Positions 8,786 to 17,323 of a stretch of 64,000 nt of DNA are shown piece by piece. The translations under genes were made by a program, and so were the position numbers. The notes beneath the pieces are model-generated. The model saw nothing but the letters and a program-made list of their open reading frames with translations. It did not search any database and had not been told where the DNA came from. The DNA lies in contig DATCTK010000062.1 of the NCBI GenBank assembly GCA_036567985.1, positions 1 to 64,000 of the forward strand, given 5' to 3'. Within the stretch, counting starts at the first letter, position 1; every line of letters starts with the position of its first letter. The DNA is from SZUA-229 sp036567985 (GTDB taxonomy: Bacteria > Pseudomonadota > Gammaproteobacteria > SZUA-229).

Positions 8786-9200
8786 ACACAACCCCTGACC
8801 CTGCTGTCATTTTATTGCTATTGCCGGCTAACCCGTATTGTGTTTACAGGTGCCTCCCTGTGTGCCATTAATAACCAAAGCCAATAGCTGTGTCAATCAC
8901 ATATCTATTATTTACCGACGGGTTTTACAGTTTTTCAAATATGCATAAAGATTAATACCTTACATGCAAAAACCGCCAATAATACGCGCTCACGAACCGT
9001 ATACTGAAATATCTCAGACGCAATTAACGCCTTGAAATTGCAGAGAAAAATGCAAATATTGTTAAATAGATCGGTTTTATTGGATTATCGGCAAGATCAT
9101 TGAGATAGCCATGTCAGCACCCCTATTTACAGCACCGGCCACGCTGAGGCGACTATGATCGAGAGCCACACACAGGACCTGTGCTACGAACTAAAAGCAT
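8786..9200. other. AT-rich 415-base intergenic stretch
   Basis: No reading frame on either strand looks like a gene. The left part holds the promoter at 8868-8896. The remainder is AT-rich; at 9171-9183 there is a short inverted repeat (CACAGG-A-CCTGTG) just beyond the dtd stop codon. I see no terminator or structured RNA here. Confidence 0.5.
8868..8896 (-). promoter_or_regulatory. Near-consensus sigma-70 promoter for the 8507-8785 gene
   Basis: On the minus strand TTGACA (8891-8896) and TATTAA (8868-8873) are separated by exactly 17 bases. Transcription would start near 8861, giving a leader of about 75 bases. Confidence 0.65.
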
Positions 9201-9641
9201 TCAGGGAATCTGCAACCAGAAAGTGACGGGGCCATCGTTCTGCAGGCTAACCTGCATATCCGCGCCGAACTGGCCGGTCTGAACCTGACCCAGTCGCGCT
9301 TCACACTGCTTAACCACATAGTCAAACCACTGCTCCGCATCGGCTGGCGAGGCCGCCGAGGAAAAACTTGCCCGCAGGCCGGTGCGGATATCTGCGGCCA
9401 GGGTAAACTGGGGCACCAGCAGCAGTTCACCACCGATATCCTGCAGGCTGCGGTTCATTTTGCCTGACTCGTCCTCGAACACCCGGTAGGCCAGCATTTT
9501 ATTGATCAGCTTGTCGGCTATGCTGGCATCGTCCTGCTTTTCCACCCCCAGCAGAACCAGCAGCCCCTGGCCGATGCGGCCGATCTCATTGTCATCCACC
9601 GCCACACTGGCGTGGCGCACCCGCTGCAATAACGCGATCAT
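9201..9641 (-). CDS. dtd: D-aminoacyl-tRNA deacylase
   Basis: 146 residues; hydrolyses D-aminoacyl-tRNA (and Gly-tRNAAla), a proofreading step in the cytosol. The N-terminus MIALLQRVRHASVAV and the C-terminal motif NDGPVTFWLQ match the family along the whole length. The other active-site motif, usually SQFTL, reads PQFTL here (about residues 77-81), leaving the Thr intact. The gene overlaps the end of the downstream-oriented pip gene by four bases, so pip and dtd form one leftward operon. Confidence 0.96.
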   Translation of the reverse strand: MIALLQRVRHASVAVDDNEIGRIGQGLLVLLGVEKQDDASIADKLINKMLAYRVFEDESGKMNRSLQDIGGELLLVPQFTLAADIRTGLRASFSSAASPADAEQWFDYVVKQCEARLGQVQTGQFGADMQVSLQNDGPVTFWLQIP

Positions 9642-10603
9642 GACGGCTCACCTCCGCCAAGCCGGACTGAAAGGGCGCGGGTGGCATCAATCAGCTCATG
9701 GATAATACCCGGCTCTACCGCTGCATGACCGGCATCGGCGATGATCGATAACTGCGCCTCGGGCCAGGCACGGGACAGCTCCCAGGCCTGCTCAACCGGG
9801 CAGATCACATCATAACGGCCATGCACCAGCCAGGCCGGGATATGGCGAATCTTTTCGATATCCTCGATGATCTGGTTGGGCCTGAGCCAGCACTGGTGCA
9901 TAAAATAGTGGCACTCAATGCGTGCAATGCTGAGCGCGGTAAACGAGGCGGAAAAACTTTTAATCAGGCTGTCATCGGTTTGCAGCGTGGCGGTCATACC
10001 CTCCCAGGCTGACCAGGCACGGGCGGCACGCATTTTCTGCATTTCATCCTCACCGGTCAGCTGACGGTAATAGGCGGCAATCATGTCATCCCGCTCGTCC
10101 TCTGCAATCGGCTCGATAAATTTTTCCCAGTAATCGGGAAATAAACGGCTGGTACCCTGCTGGTAAAACCAGCGCACGTCGCTGTCCCGCGCGAGAAAAA
10201 TACCCCGCAAAATCAGCCCGCTGACCCGCTGCGGATGCGCCTGCGCATACAGCAGACCCAGGGTGGAGCCCCAGGAACCACCAAACACCGCCCACTGCTC
10301 GATTTGCAGGTGCTCACGAATCCGCTCGATATCACTCACCAGGTCCCAGCTGGTATTACCTTCCAGGCTGGCGTGGGGTGTCGACTTGCCGCAACCCCGC
10401 TGATCAAACAGCACAATACGGTACACCTCGGGATCGAAAAACTGCCGATGATAGGGCGCACAACCGGCACCCGGCCCGCCATGCAGAAACACCACCGGCA
10501 GCCCCAGTGGGTTACCGGCTTCCTCTATATAGAGGCTGTGCACCTCATCCACATTGATATGGTGCGTCACATAGGGCTTGATCGGTGGGTATAACGTATT
10601 CAC
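9638..10603 (-). CDS. pip: Proline iminopeptidase
   Basis: 321 residues; cytosolic alpha/beta-hydrolase of peptidase family S33 that removes N-terminal proline. The oxyanion-hole motif HGGPGAGC (about 40-47), nucleophile elbow FGGSWGSTL (Ser about 112), and the late Asp and His in the C-terminal part (GRYDVICP, AGHAAVEPG) are all present. Starts with GTG at 10601-10603, with AAGGA upstream. It faces away from the Rsm-like RNA, so the GacA-type box at 10651-10668 lies between the two start sites. Confidence 0.95.
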   Translation of the reverse strand: MNTLYPPIKPYVTHHINVDEVHSLYIEEAGNPLGLPVVFLHGGPGAGCAPYHRQFFDPEVYRIVLFDQRGCGKSTPHASLEGNTSWDLVSDIERIREHLQIEQWAVFGGSWGSTLGLLYAQAHPQRVSGLILRGIFLARDSDVRWFYQQGTSRLFPDYWEKFIEPIAEDERDDMIAAYYRQLTGEDEMQKMRAARAWSAWEGMTATLQTDDSLIKSFSASFTALSIARIECHYFMHQCWLRPNQIIEDIEKIRHIPAWLVHGRYDVICPVEQAWELSRAWPEAQLSIIADAGHAAVEPGIIHELIDATRALSVRLGGGEPS

Positions 10604-10650
10604 AGTGCATCCTTATCAATTGAGTGGTTTGTCGCTCCGCCCGGTCGGCC

Positions 10651-10668
10651 TGTAGGAAAATCCCTACA
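10651..10668 (+). promoter_or_regulatory. GacA/UvrY-type response-regulator box upstream of an Rsm-like RNA
   Basis: TGTAGG-AAAATC-CCTACA is a perfect 6+6 inverted repeat with a 6-base spacer. It has the layout of the known GacA upstream activating sequence TGTAAG-N6-CTTACA found before rsmX/Y/Z genes. Its centre is about 88 bases before the inferred RNA start. A further half-site CCTACA lies at 10686-10691. A -10 hexamer CATAAT (10736-10741) is present without a good -35, as expected for an activator-dependent promoter. Confidence 0.75.
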
Positions 10669-10747
10669 AAATAAACCGCCCGATTCCTACACAAAGCAGC
10701 TAATTCGGCTGATAGCCGCCAGACCTGCAACCACCCATAATTAGCTC

Positions 10748-10946
10748 CATGGAAAACGGACATGGCATCACAGGGACACAGGGATCGTTCAGGACGTAGC
10801 TGACACGGATACAGGGACAGGGAATCCAGCAACGGAACAGACCTTTTACAGGAGTATAAGGACAAAAGGAAAACGCTACAACGCCATACTCAATCACCAT
10901 TGGGCAACGGAAGTCCAAAACCCGGCACGGAATGCCGGGTTTTTTA
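10748..10946 (+). ncRNA. CsrB/RsmZ-like CsrA-titrating small RNA
   Basis: About 199 bases with no coding potential, bounded by a GacA-type box and -10 element on the left and an intrinsic terminator on the right. It holds 14 GGA triplets (for example at 10751, 10758, 10774, 10782, 10792, 10807, 10815, 10821, 10834, 10851, 10860, 10868, 10909 and 10929), many as CAGGGA, ACGGA or CAGGA; about 3 are expected by chance. A 5-bp hairpin at 10747-10765 (CCATG/CATGG) presents one GGA in its loop, as in known RsmZ. RNAs of this class sequester the translational regulator CsrA/RsmA and so release its target mRNAs. The 5' end is inferred from the -10 element. Neither csrA nor gacA is in this window. Confidence 0.8.
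10921..10945 (+). terminator. Rho-independent terminator of the Rsm-like RNA
   Basis: CCCGGCA-CGGAA-TGCCGGG forms a 7-bp GC-rich stem with a 5-base loop followed by six T residues. The loop itself carries a GGA, as in several CsrB/RsmZ RNAs. Confidence 0.92.
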
Positions 10947-11064
10947 TTGCCTGCGTTTTTTACCTGGAAATCTTATTCAGGCGGCATGCGGAGAAGCCTG
11001 CCAGCGGCACTTCCAACCCGGCATAAACGCTTGCAATTCATCCACCGGCCTGTATCTTTGCGCC

Positions 11065-11808
11065 ATGTCTGAATTTATCAAACCACCCAAAACCCTGTTA
11101 CGCCAGACCGGCCGTGCACTGATGGATTTCAATATGATCCGCGAGGGTGACCGCGTTTTACTCGGCCTCTCCGGTGGCAAGGATTCCCTCTCGCTGCTGC
11201 ATATCCTCAACCACTTTCAGCGCCACGCGCCGATAAAATTTGAATTTGCCGCGATGACTGTTGACCCCATGGCGGGCGACTTTGACCCTTCACCGATGAT
11301 CCCCTACCTGAAATCACTCGGTGTTGAATACCATTATCAAAAAGAACCGATTATGGATATGGCAAAGGAACATATGGGCAAGCCCTCCTACTGCGCCTTC
11401 TGTTCACGCATTAAGCGCGGCATTATGTACAGCACCGCGCGCAAGCATGGCTTCAATGTGATTGCACTGGCCCAGCACCTGGACGACCTGGCGGAGAGTT
11501 TTATGATGTCGGCCTTCCACGGTGGCCAGCTGAAAACCATGAAAGCCCATTATGTAAATGATGACGGCGATTTAAGAATTATTCGCCCGCTGGTGTATGC
11601 GCGGGAACGCCAGACCCGGGATTTTGCCGAACACGAACAATTGCCGGTGATTGCCGATTCCTGCCCCGCCTGCTTTTCCATGCCCACACAACGCCAGCAT
11701 TTCAAGGAACTACTGGCCGCAGAGGAACAGCGCAATAAACTGCTGTTTAAAAGCCTGCTCAGCACCATGAAGCCACTGATGAGCAGGGGCCTGCCCAAAG
11801 ACCAATAG
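11065..11808 (+). CDS. ttcA: TtcA-family tRNA 2-thiocytidine synthetase
   Basis: 247 residues from the ATG at 11065; the open frame extends upstream into the sRNA terminator, but homology starts at MSEFIKPPKTLLRQ. The PP-loop LSGGKDSLSLLHIL (about residues 37-50) activates the tRNA base with ATP. The CAFCSRIKRGIMY motif (CxxC, about 112) and DSCPACF near residue 200 supply the cysteines that bind a [4Fe-4S] cluster. The family thiolates C32 of tRNA. At 247 residues it is shorter than E. coli TtcA (about 310), mainly at the C-terminus. It is a single gene, and the strong terminator just upstream keeps it separate from the small RNA. Confidence 0.88.
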   Translation: MSEFIKPPKTLLRQTGRALMDFNMIREGDRVLLGLSGGKDSLSLLHILNHFQRHAPIKFEFAAMTVDPMAGDFDPSPMIPYLKSLGVEYHYQKEPIMDMAKEHMGKPSYCAFCSRIKRGIMYSTARKHGFNVIALAQHLDDLAESFMMSAFHGGQLKTMKAHYVNDDGDLRIIRPLVYARERQTRDFAEHEQLPVIADSCPACFSMPTQRQHFKELLAAEEQRNKLLFKSLLSTMKPLMSRGLPKDQ

Positions 11809-11832
11809 CAATCTAACTGATCGCTATTGGTC
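11800..11832. terminator. Inverted repeat overlapping the ttcA stop, possible two-way terminator
   Basis: GACCAATAGC (11800-11809) and GCTATTGGTC (11823-11832) form a perfect 10-bp stem between the convergent ttcA and pirin genes. It includes the ttcA stop codon. Neither side has a long T-run, so termination is plausible but not certain. Confidence 0.45.
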
Positions 11833-11838
11833 TGATCA

Positions 11839-12696
11839 TTATTTAATCGACCCGAACTGCCCGGCACGGTAATCCTTGAAGGCCTGCTGGATTTCTTCCT
11901 GAGTATTCATCACAAACGGCCCGTAACGGGCCACCGGCTCGTTAAACGGCTGACCGGCAATCAGCAATAATCGGCTGGGTTTCAGCGCTTTCAACTTTAG
12001 CGTATCGCCATCCGCCAGCACTGCCATCTGCTCCTGCTGCAGCAATGGCTGCGGCGAATCGGCCAGCACTTCCAGCTCACCACTGACCAGAAAGATCAGC
12101 GCATTGTGACCGGCAGCAACCTGCTCGGTAAACTCAGCACCCTGCGCCAGTTCCACATCCAGGTACAGGGGTGCGGAATCAATCTGTCGCACCATGCCTT
12201 CAACGCCGCCCGAGGTTTTGCCGGCAATCACCCGGATGTGGGTATTCTCATCCCGCTGCTCGATGGCCATCTGCTCCGGCTCGAATTCCTGGTAACGGGG
12301 TGGCGACATTTTCTTACTGGCGGGCAAATTTACCCACAGCTGAAAGCCGTACAACAGGCCTTCAACCTGCTCCGGCATCTCGGAGTGCTCAATGCCACTG
12401 GCCGCAGTCATCCATTGCACCCCGCCGGAGCGAATCACCCCTTCATGGCCGGCACTGTCCCGATGGCGCATCGCACCTTCCAGCAGATAAGTCACGGTTT
12501 CAAAACCCCGGTGCGGATGTGGCGGAAAACCGGCAATGTAATCGTCGGGATTATCCGAGCGAAACGCATCCAGTAAAAGAAACGGATCCAGCATATCCAG
12601 TTCCGGCGAGGCAATGTAACGCCGCAGCCGCACCCCGGCACCATCGGAGGTTTCCGAGCCTTTTACAATGTTTGCAATACTGCGTAGTTGGGACAT
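11839..12696 (-). CDS. Pirin family protein
   Basis: 285 residues from the ATG at 12694-12696, which follows GAGGTG at good spacing; an upstream ATG at 12771 lacks this support. It is a bicupin. The metal-binding signature is FPPHPHRGFETVTYLLEGAMRH-type (His residues near 60), followed by MTAASGIEHSEMPE. Bacterial pirins include quercetin dioxygenases and proteins that modulate central metabolism; the substrate cannot be told from sequence. It is convergent with ttcA and has no obvious operon partner. Confidence 0.9.
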   Translation of the reverse strand: MSQLRSIANIVKGSETSDGAGVRLRRYIASPELDMLDPFLLLDAFRSDNPDDYIAGFPPHPHRGFETVTYLLEGAMRHRDSAGHEGVIRSGGVQWMTAASGIEHSEMPEQVEGLLYGFQLWVNLPASKKMSPPRYQEFEPEQMAIEQRDENTHIRVIAGKTSGGVEGMVRQIDSAPLYLDVELAQGAEFTEQVAAGHNALIFLVSGELEVLADSPQPLLQQEQMAVLADGDTLKLKALKPSRLLLIAGQPFNEPVARYGPFVMNTQEEIQQAFKDYRAGQFGSIK

Positions 12697-12876
12697 GGCT
12701 TTCACCTCATTAGCTGACCGGCAGGCCGGTTCTTTTAATTTCGGGGCTGGTCGAGACCTGAAGTAACACAATGCTCAATGGGTAGCCAATGGCATGTACA
12801 TATATAATGAAACATCAGCTGCCCACACAATTCTAACTATATGCCATACGACAACTGATGCACAGAATGGTTTGAT

Positions 12877-13839
12877 TCAATAAAATTTTGCCTGACCAGG
12901 CGGGCGGGTTTTGAACAGTTTCATAATCCAGAAATACTGTTCCGGGCAGAGACGGATCAGTTTTTCCAGCTGCTGGTTCATCACCAGCGAGTCCGCATAG
13001 TCATCTCCCCGGGGGAAATCCTGCAGCGCGGGCAACACATGAATCACAAAACGATGCTGTGACTCATCATAACAGGCGATGGTGGGCAGGACATCAGCAC
13101 GACAGGATTTCGCCAGTCGACCCAGTACCGGCACCGTGGCTTTTTCAACCCCGAAAAAAGGCACAAAAATGCAGCGGTCTTTGCCCAGGTCTTCATCGGG
13201 TAAATAAAACAGGGTGCAACCGGCGCGCGCATCTTTAATAATCGGCCGCAGACCGGCAGAACGCGGGTAGATAAATGTGCCATGACGGGTGCGCCCTTTC
13301 GCGACAAACCAGTCAACCAGTTTGTTTTTCATTGGATTGAACGGACCACTCAGGGGATAGCGCATGGTTGTAGCGGATACTGCCGCTTCCAGTGCAAAGC
13401 TGTGCGCTGCCATAAAAATAACCCCACGACCATTTTCAAGTGAGGCATTAATATGTGCTTCACCTTCCAGCACGATGCGTTTTTGCAGTATCGAACGGGG
13501 CGCCCACCAGAACAGACCATAGGACAATACACTGCGCGCCTGGTGACGAAAGCTGGCACGCAGCATCTGTTTGCGCTGCGCATCGGTTAGCTCGGGAAAA
13601 CACAGTTCAAGATTTTTGCGTGCAATGCGTCGCCGCTTGGCATTGATATTCCGCGCCAGATCACCCAGCCAATTGGCCAGCACATCCTGTAACGAGACCG
13701 GCAGCAACATCACCAGCCACAGAAACAGAATAACCAGCCAGGTGGGCCAGTACATCGGCTTCAGGTACTGCCATGAAAAGCGCGTGTCATAGAGAAGCGC
13801 ACTTTGTCCGGCGGTGTTGTTGACATTCGGCTGTTTCAT
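12877..13839 (-). CDS. LpxL/LpxM-type lipid A late acyltransferase
   Basis: 320 residues; transfers a secondary acyl chain from acyl-ACP to Kdo-lipid A or its acylated form at the inner membrane. One N-terminal membrane span (about 32-50, WLVILFLWLVMLLPV) is followed by the catalytic HX4E motif HSFALE (about residues 146-151), YPRSAG, LPDEDLG and the C-terminal PEQYFWIMKLFKTRPPG. Whether it acts as LpxL or LpxM is not decidable by eye. Next to it are the methyltransferase and Trk genes, with its start two bases from the methyltransferase stop, so they are probably cotranscribed. Confidence 0.9.
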   Translation of the reverse strand: MKQPNVNNTAGQSALLYDTRFSWQYLKPMYWPTWLVILFLWLVMLLPVSLQDVLANWLGDLARNINAKRRRIARKNLELCFPELTDAQRKQMLRASFRHQARSVLSYGLFWWAPRSILQKRIVLEGEAHINASLENGRGVIFMAAHSFALEAAVSATTMRYPLSGPFNPMKNKLVDWFVAKGRTRHGTFIYPRSAGLRPIIKDARAGCTLFYLPDEDLGKDRCIFVPFFGVEKATVPVLGRLAKSCRADVLPTIACYDESQHRFVIHVLPALQDFPRGDDYADSLVMNQQLEKLIRLCPEQYFWIMKLFKTRPPGQAKFY

Positions 13840-14399
13840 TTTTTTGCTACAAATAACACCTGGTCCGAGTAAACACTGCGCGGCTCCAGCTGCTGCGGGT
13901 CTTCGCGGTAAAACAGTAATTCCATCTGCGCAAACGTTTGTAGCAGTTCGCCACGACGCAAACGAAACGCCTCACGGGATGGGCCGATTGAATCTCGTTG
14001 TGACCCACTGAAGGTCTGGTAAAACAGCAAGCCGCCGGGAACCAGCAAATCGTACAATTTTTTCATGGAGGGGCGATACAGAAAATACGACACACATATC
14101 ACATCAAACTGCCCTGATAACAACGGGTAATCCTGTTCCAGGTCTTTTACTTCAGCGTGAAGATTTAAATCCTCTGCCGCTGCAAACTGGTTTATTTTTT
14201 CCACCGCAGCCAGGGAATAATCCCAGGCTGTAACCGCCAGCCCCTGTTGCGCCAACAACTGGCCATTGCCCGCCAGGCCACTGGCATAATCCAGCGCGGT
14301 TCCACTGGCAGGCAACAGATGCGTATTATCTTTAAGCACTTCAGCCGACGAGGCATCGACGACGGATTTTTCTGCGTAGATCGCCTCCCAGTCCGCCAC
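13836..14399 (-). CDS. Class I SAM-dependent methyltransferase, substrate unknown
   Basis: 187 residues, GTG start overlapping the trkH stop codon. The SAM-binding motif I is DYASGLAGNGQLLAQQG (about 38-54), followed by the acidic VTAWDYS at the end of strand 2 and FDVICVSYFLYRP (motif IV). This resembles the small TehB/UbiE-like methyltransferases. Position between trkH and an lpxL-like gene does not suggest a substrate. Confidence 0.82.
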   Translation of the reverse strand: MADWEAIYAEKSVVDASSAEVLKDNTHLLPASGTALDYASGLAGNGQLLAQQGLAVTAWDYSLAAVEKINQFAAAEDLNLHAEVKDLEQDYPLLSGQFDVICVSYFLYRPSMKKLYDLLVPGGLLFYQTFSGSQRDSIGPSREAFRLRRGELLQTFAQMELLFYREDPQQLEPRSVYSDQVLFVAKK

Positions 14400-15850
14400 T
14401 ATTTTCTCCAGAAGGCGGGTATAAACAGCACCAGCAGGGTAAAGATTTCCAGCCGTCCCAGAATCATCGCAAAGCTAAGCACCCATTTTGCAAAATCATT
14501 GATGGTGGCATAGTTGGCAGCCACCTCACCCAGACCCGGCCCCAGGTTATTGATAGTCGCCGCCACCGCGGAAAATGATGTTATCTGGTCCAGTCCGCTG
14601 GCCATCAGCAACAGCATCATAAAAGCGAACAGCGCCACATAGGTTGCAAAGAACCCCCACACCGCATTAATAATATTATCCGATACCGGCGACTTGTTAA
14701 CCTTCACCGTGACAATCGCATTGGGGTGTATCAGGCGAGTCAGTTCCCGCATGCCCTGCTTTAATAGCAGCATCACACGAATCACTTTCATGCCGCCACC
14801 GGTGGACAGGGCGCAGCCACCGATAAAGCTGACAAACAACAGCAACACCGGCAAAAAGCCCGGCCATAAATAATATTCCGAGGCGGAAAAACCGGCGGTG
14901 GTGCCAATTGATACCACATGAAACACACCCTGCAACAACGACTCATCAAAACTGCGGGTGTAGTCGGTCAGTTGCAGATAGGCCACGGTAATCACCGAGA
15001 CGATTGCCAGCACGCTGATGTACATGCGGAACTCGGCATCGCGCAAATAAACTTTCAGGTTCCAGCGTTTGAACACTGCAAAGTGCAGCGCAAAATTAAC
15101 CCCGCCCAGCAACATAAAAACAATCGCCACTATATCTACAGCGGCACTGTCAAAATAACCCATACTTTCATCGTGGGTGGAAAAGCCGCCGATGGCGACG
15201 GTAGAAAAACTGTGGGAAACCGCATCAAACAGATTCATTCCCGCCAGCCAGTAACCCAGTGCACAGGCTACGGTCAGGCCAAGGTAGATATACCAGAGCG
15301 CCCGCGCGGTTTCTGCGATACGTGGTGTCAGCTTGTTATCTTTAACCGGGCCCGGGGTTTCCGCGCGATACAGCTGCATACCCCCGATACCCAGCATGGG
15401 GAGGATAGCCACGGCAAGTACGATAATACCCATGCCACCCAGCCACTGTAATTCCTGCCGGTAAAACAGTATCGAATGGGGCAGATCATCCAGGCCGATA
15501 ATTACCGTGGCACCGGTGGTGGTCAACCCGGAAATTGATTCAAACACCGCATCGGTTATGGAAATATCCAGTTGCTGATTAAGGATCAGTGGCAGTGAAC
15601 CGGCGGCACTCAGCACCACCCAGAAAACCACCACCACCACGAAGCCGTCACGCAAACGTAAATCTTTTTTAACGTTTTTTACCGGCAGCCACAGCACAAA
15701 CCCCAGTGCCAGCAAAATAAAATAGGAATTAATAAAGGCATCCAGTTCCGTCTCCTGATAAATCAGACCTATCAGCATCGGCGGTATCAGGGTAAGACTG
15801 AACAGCATAATCAGAATGCCGGTGACGCGTTGTATAACCGTTAGATGCAA
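14399..15850 (-). CDS. trkH: Trk potassium uptake transmembrane subunit
   Basis: 483 residues, about 10-12 hydrophobic segments with the four pore-loop repeats of the TrkH/Ktr family (for example SGLTTTGATVI, THDESMG, GTTAGFS and NNLGPGLG). It carries K+ into the cell in complex with TrkA. The frame begins with a TTG (MHLTVIQRVTGILIMLFSL), since no ATG upstream fits; the next internal ATG would cut into the first helix. It lies 10 bases downstream of trkA in the same orientation. Confidence 0.95.
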   Translation of the reverse strand: MHLTVIQRVTGILIMLFSLTLIPPMLIGLIYQETELDAFINSYFILLALGFVLWLPVKNVKKDLRLRDGFVVVVVFWVVLSAAGSLPLILNQQLDISITDAVFESISGLTTTGATVIIGLDDLPHSILFYRQELQWLGGMGIIVLAVAILPMLGIGGMQLYRAETPGPVKDNKLTPRIAETARALWYIYLGLTVACALGYWLAGMNLFDAVSHSFSTVAIGGFSTHDESMGYFDSAAVDIVAIVFMLLGGVNFALHFAVFKRWNLKVYLRDAEFRMYISVLAIVSVITVAYLQLTDYTRSFDESLLQGVFHVVSIGTTAGFSASEYYLWPGFLPVLLLFVSFIGGCALSTGGGMKVIRVMLLLKQGMRELTRLIHPNAIVTVKVNKSPVSDNIINAVWGFFATYVALFAFMMLLLMASGLDQITSFSAVAATINNLGPGLGEVAANYATINDFAKWVLSFAMILGRLEIFTLLVLFIPAFWRK

Positions 15851-15860
15851 GGAGGCGGCC

Positions 15861-17237
15861 CTAAATAAATGTAACGCTTACCTGAAACAGGCGCTCTACT
15901 TCATTCACTTTCTGTTTGTCGATGAGGAACATCACCACATGGTCTTCTTCCTGGATAATGGTATCGTGGTGAACAATAATCACTTCTTCACCGCGCACAA
16001 TCGCACCGATGGTGGTGCCTTCAGGCAAACGGATTTCCTCGATTTTTCGCCCCACCACCTTTGAGGTTTTGGTGTCACCATGGGCAATTACCTCGATGGC
16101 TTCTGCGGCACCCCGGCGCAGGGAATGCACCGCGACAATATCACCACGGCGCACATGGGCCAGCAGCGCACCGATGGTTACCTGCTCCGGTGAAATCGCC
16201 ACATCGATCGCTTCCTGGTTTTCCATTAAATCAACATAGGCCGGGCGATTGATTAACGACATGGTTTTGCGCGTACCCAGTCGCTTGGCCAGCATAGCCG
16301 ACAGGATATTCGCTTCATCGTCATTAGTGACCGAACAGAATACATCCATGCTGTCGATGTTTTCTTCCAGCAACAGCTCTTTGTCGGCTGAGTCACCCAG
16401 TAGCACCACCGAGTGATTCAGTGTCTGGGATAATTCAGCGGCGCGCTGTGGATCCCGCTCGACAATCTTTACCTGGTGCCGATCTTCCAGTCGTTCCGCC
16501 AGGCGCTTGCCGATATTACCGCCGCCGGCAATGATGATACGTTTATTACGCTTATCGAGTTTGCGCATCTCGCGAATCACCACGCGAATGTCCTCTCTTG
16601 CGGCAATAAAAAACACTTCGTCATTGGCTTCAATCACCGTGTGACCACGGGGCTTGATTGCACGGCCACGACGATAGATTGCCGCCACCCGGGTTTCGGT
16701 GCCCGGCGTATGCTTGGGTAACTCGCTCAGCTGATGCCCTACCAGTGGCCCACCATAATAGGCACGCATACCCACCAGCACCACGCGGCCTTCGGCAAAA
16801 TCCAGTACCTGCAATGCGCCCGGGTACTCGATAATATTCAGAATATAATTGGTGACGATTTCTTCCGGGCTGATAATGACATCAATCGGAATCGCGGTAT
16901 TACCGAACAGCTTTGTGTATTTAAGGTAGGCGGCGGAACGAATGCGGGCAATCTTGGTAGGGGTATGGTGCAGCGTCCAGGCAACCTGGCAGGCGACCAT
17001 ATTCACTTCATCACTGTTGGTCACCGCGATCAGCATATCGGCATCTTCTATGCCGGCTTTACTCAGGGTATCGGGGTGGGCTGCATTACCCACCACCGTC
17101 TGGATATCAAGGCGGTCACGCAATTCACTCAGCACATCGGCACGGTGATCCAGCAGGGTTATATCGTTGGCTTCAGATGCCAGGTTGGATGCAACGGACG
17201 AACCAACCTGACCGGCACCCAGAATTAGAATTCTCAT
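15861..17237 (-). CDS. trkA: Trk system potassium uptake regulatory protein
   Basis: 458 residues; peripheral NAD-binding regulator of TrkH. It has two tandem RCK_N/RCK_C halves: GAGQVGSSVASNLA at residue 7 with VGNAAHPDTLSKAGIEDADMLIAVT in the first, and AGGGNIGKRLAERL near 235 with LGDSADKELLLEENIDSMDVF in the second, each followed by a TrkA_C domain. The gene order trkA-trkH and its linkage to rsmB, fmt and def match many gammaproteobacteria. Confidence 0.97.
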   Translation of the reverse strand: MRILILGAGQVGSSVASNLASEANDITLLDHRADVLSELRDRLDIQTVVGNAAHPDTLSKAGIEDADMLIAVTNSDEVNMVACQVAWTLHHTPTKIARIRSAAYLKYTKLFGNTAIPIDVIISPEEIVTNYILNIIEYPGALQVLDFAEGRVVLVGMRAYYGGPLVGHQLSELPKHTPGTETRVAAIYRRGRAIKPRGHTVIEANDEVFFIAAREDIRVVIREMRKLDKRNKRIIIAGGGNIGKRLAERLEDRHQVKIVERDPQRAAELSQTLNHSVVLLGDSADKELLLEENIDSMDVFCSVTNDDEANILSAMLAKRLGTRKTMSLINRPAYVDLMENQEAIDVAISPEQVTIGALLAHVRRGDIVAVHSLRRGAAEAIEVIAHGDTKTSKVVGRKIEEIRLPEGTTIGAIVRGEEVIIVHHDTIIQEEDHVVMFLIDKQKVNEVERLFQVSVTFI

Positions 17238-17323
17238 AACAGGTTTTTGGGGTTAATTGATGGAGTAAACCATGCGCGAAGTGTACGCTTTTAACCGGCA
17301 GATTTCAGTTTAAATTAGGGCTG

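Noticed and set aside
10545..10918. Leftward reading frames across 10545-10918 (106 and 72 codons)
   Set aside because: They lie on the antisense strand of the GGA-rich RNA, have low-complexity Cys/Pro/Arg-rich translations and no homology. The RNA explanation accounts for the sequence much better.
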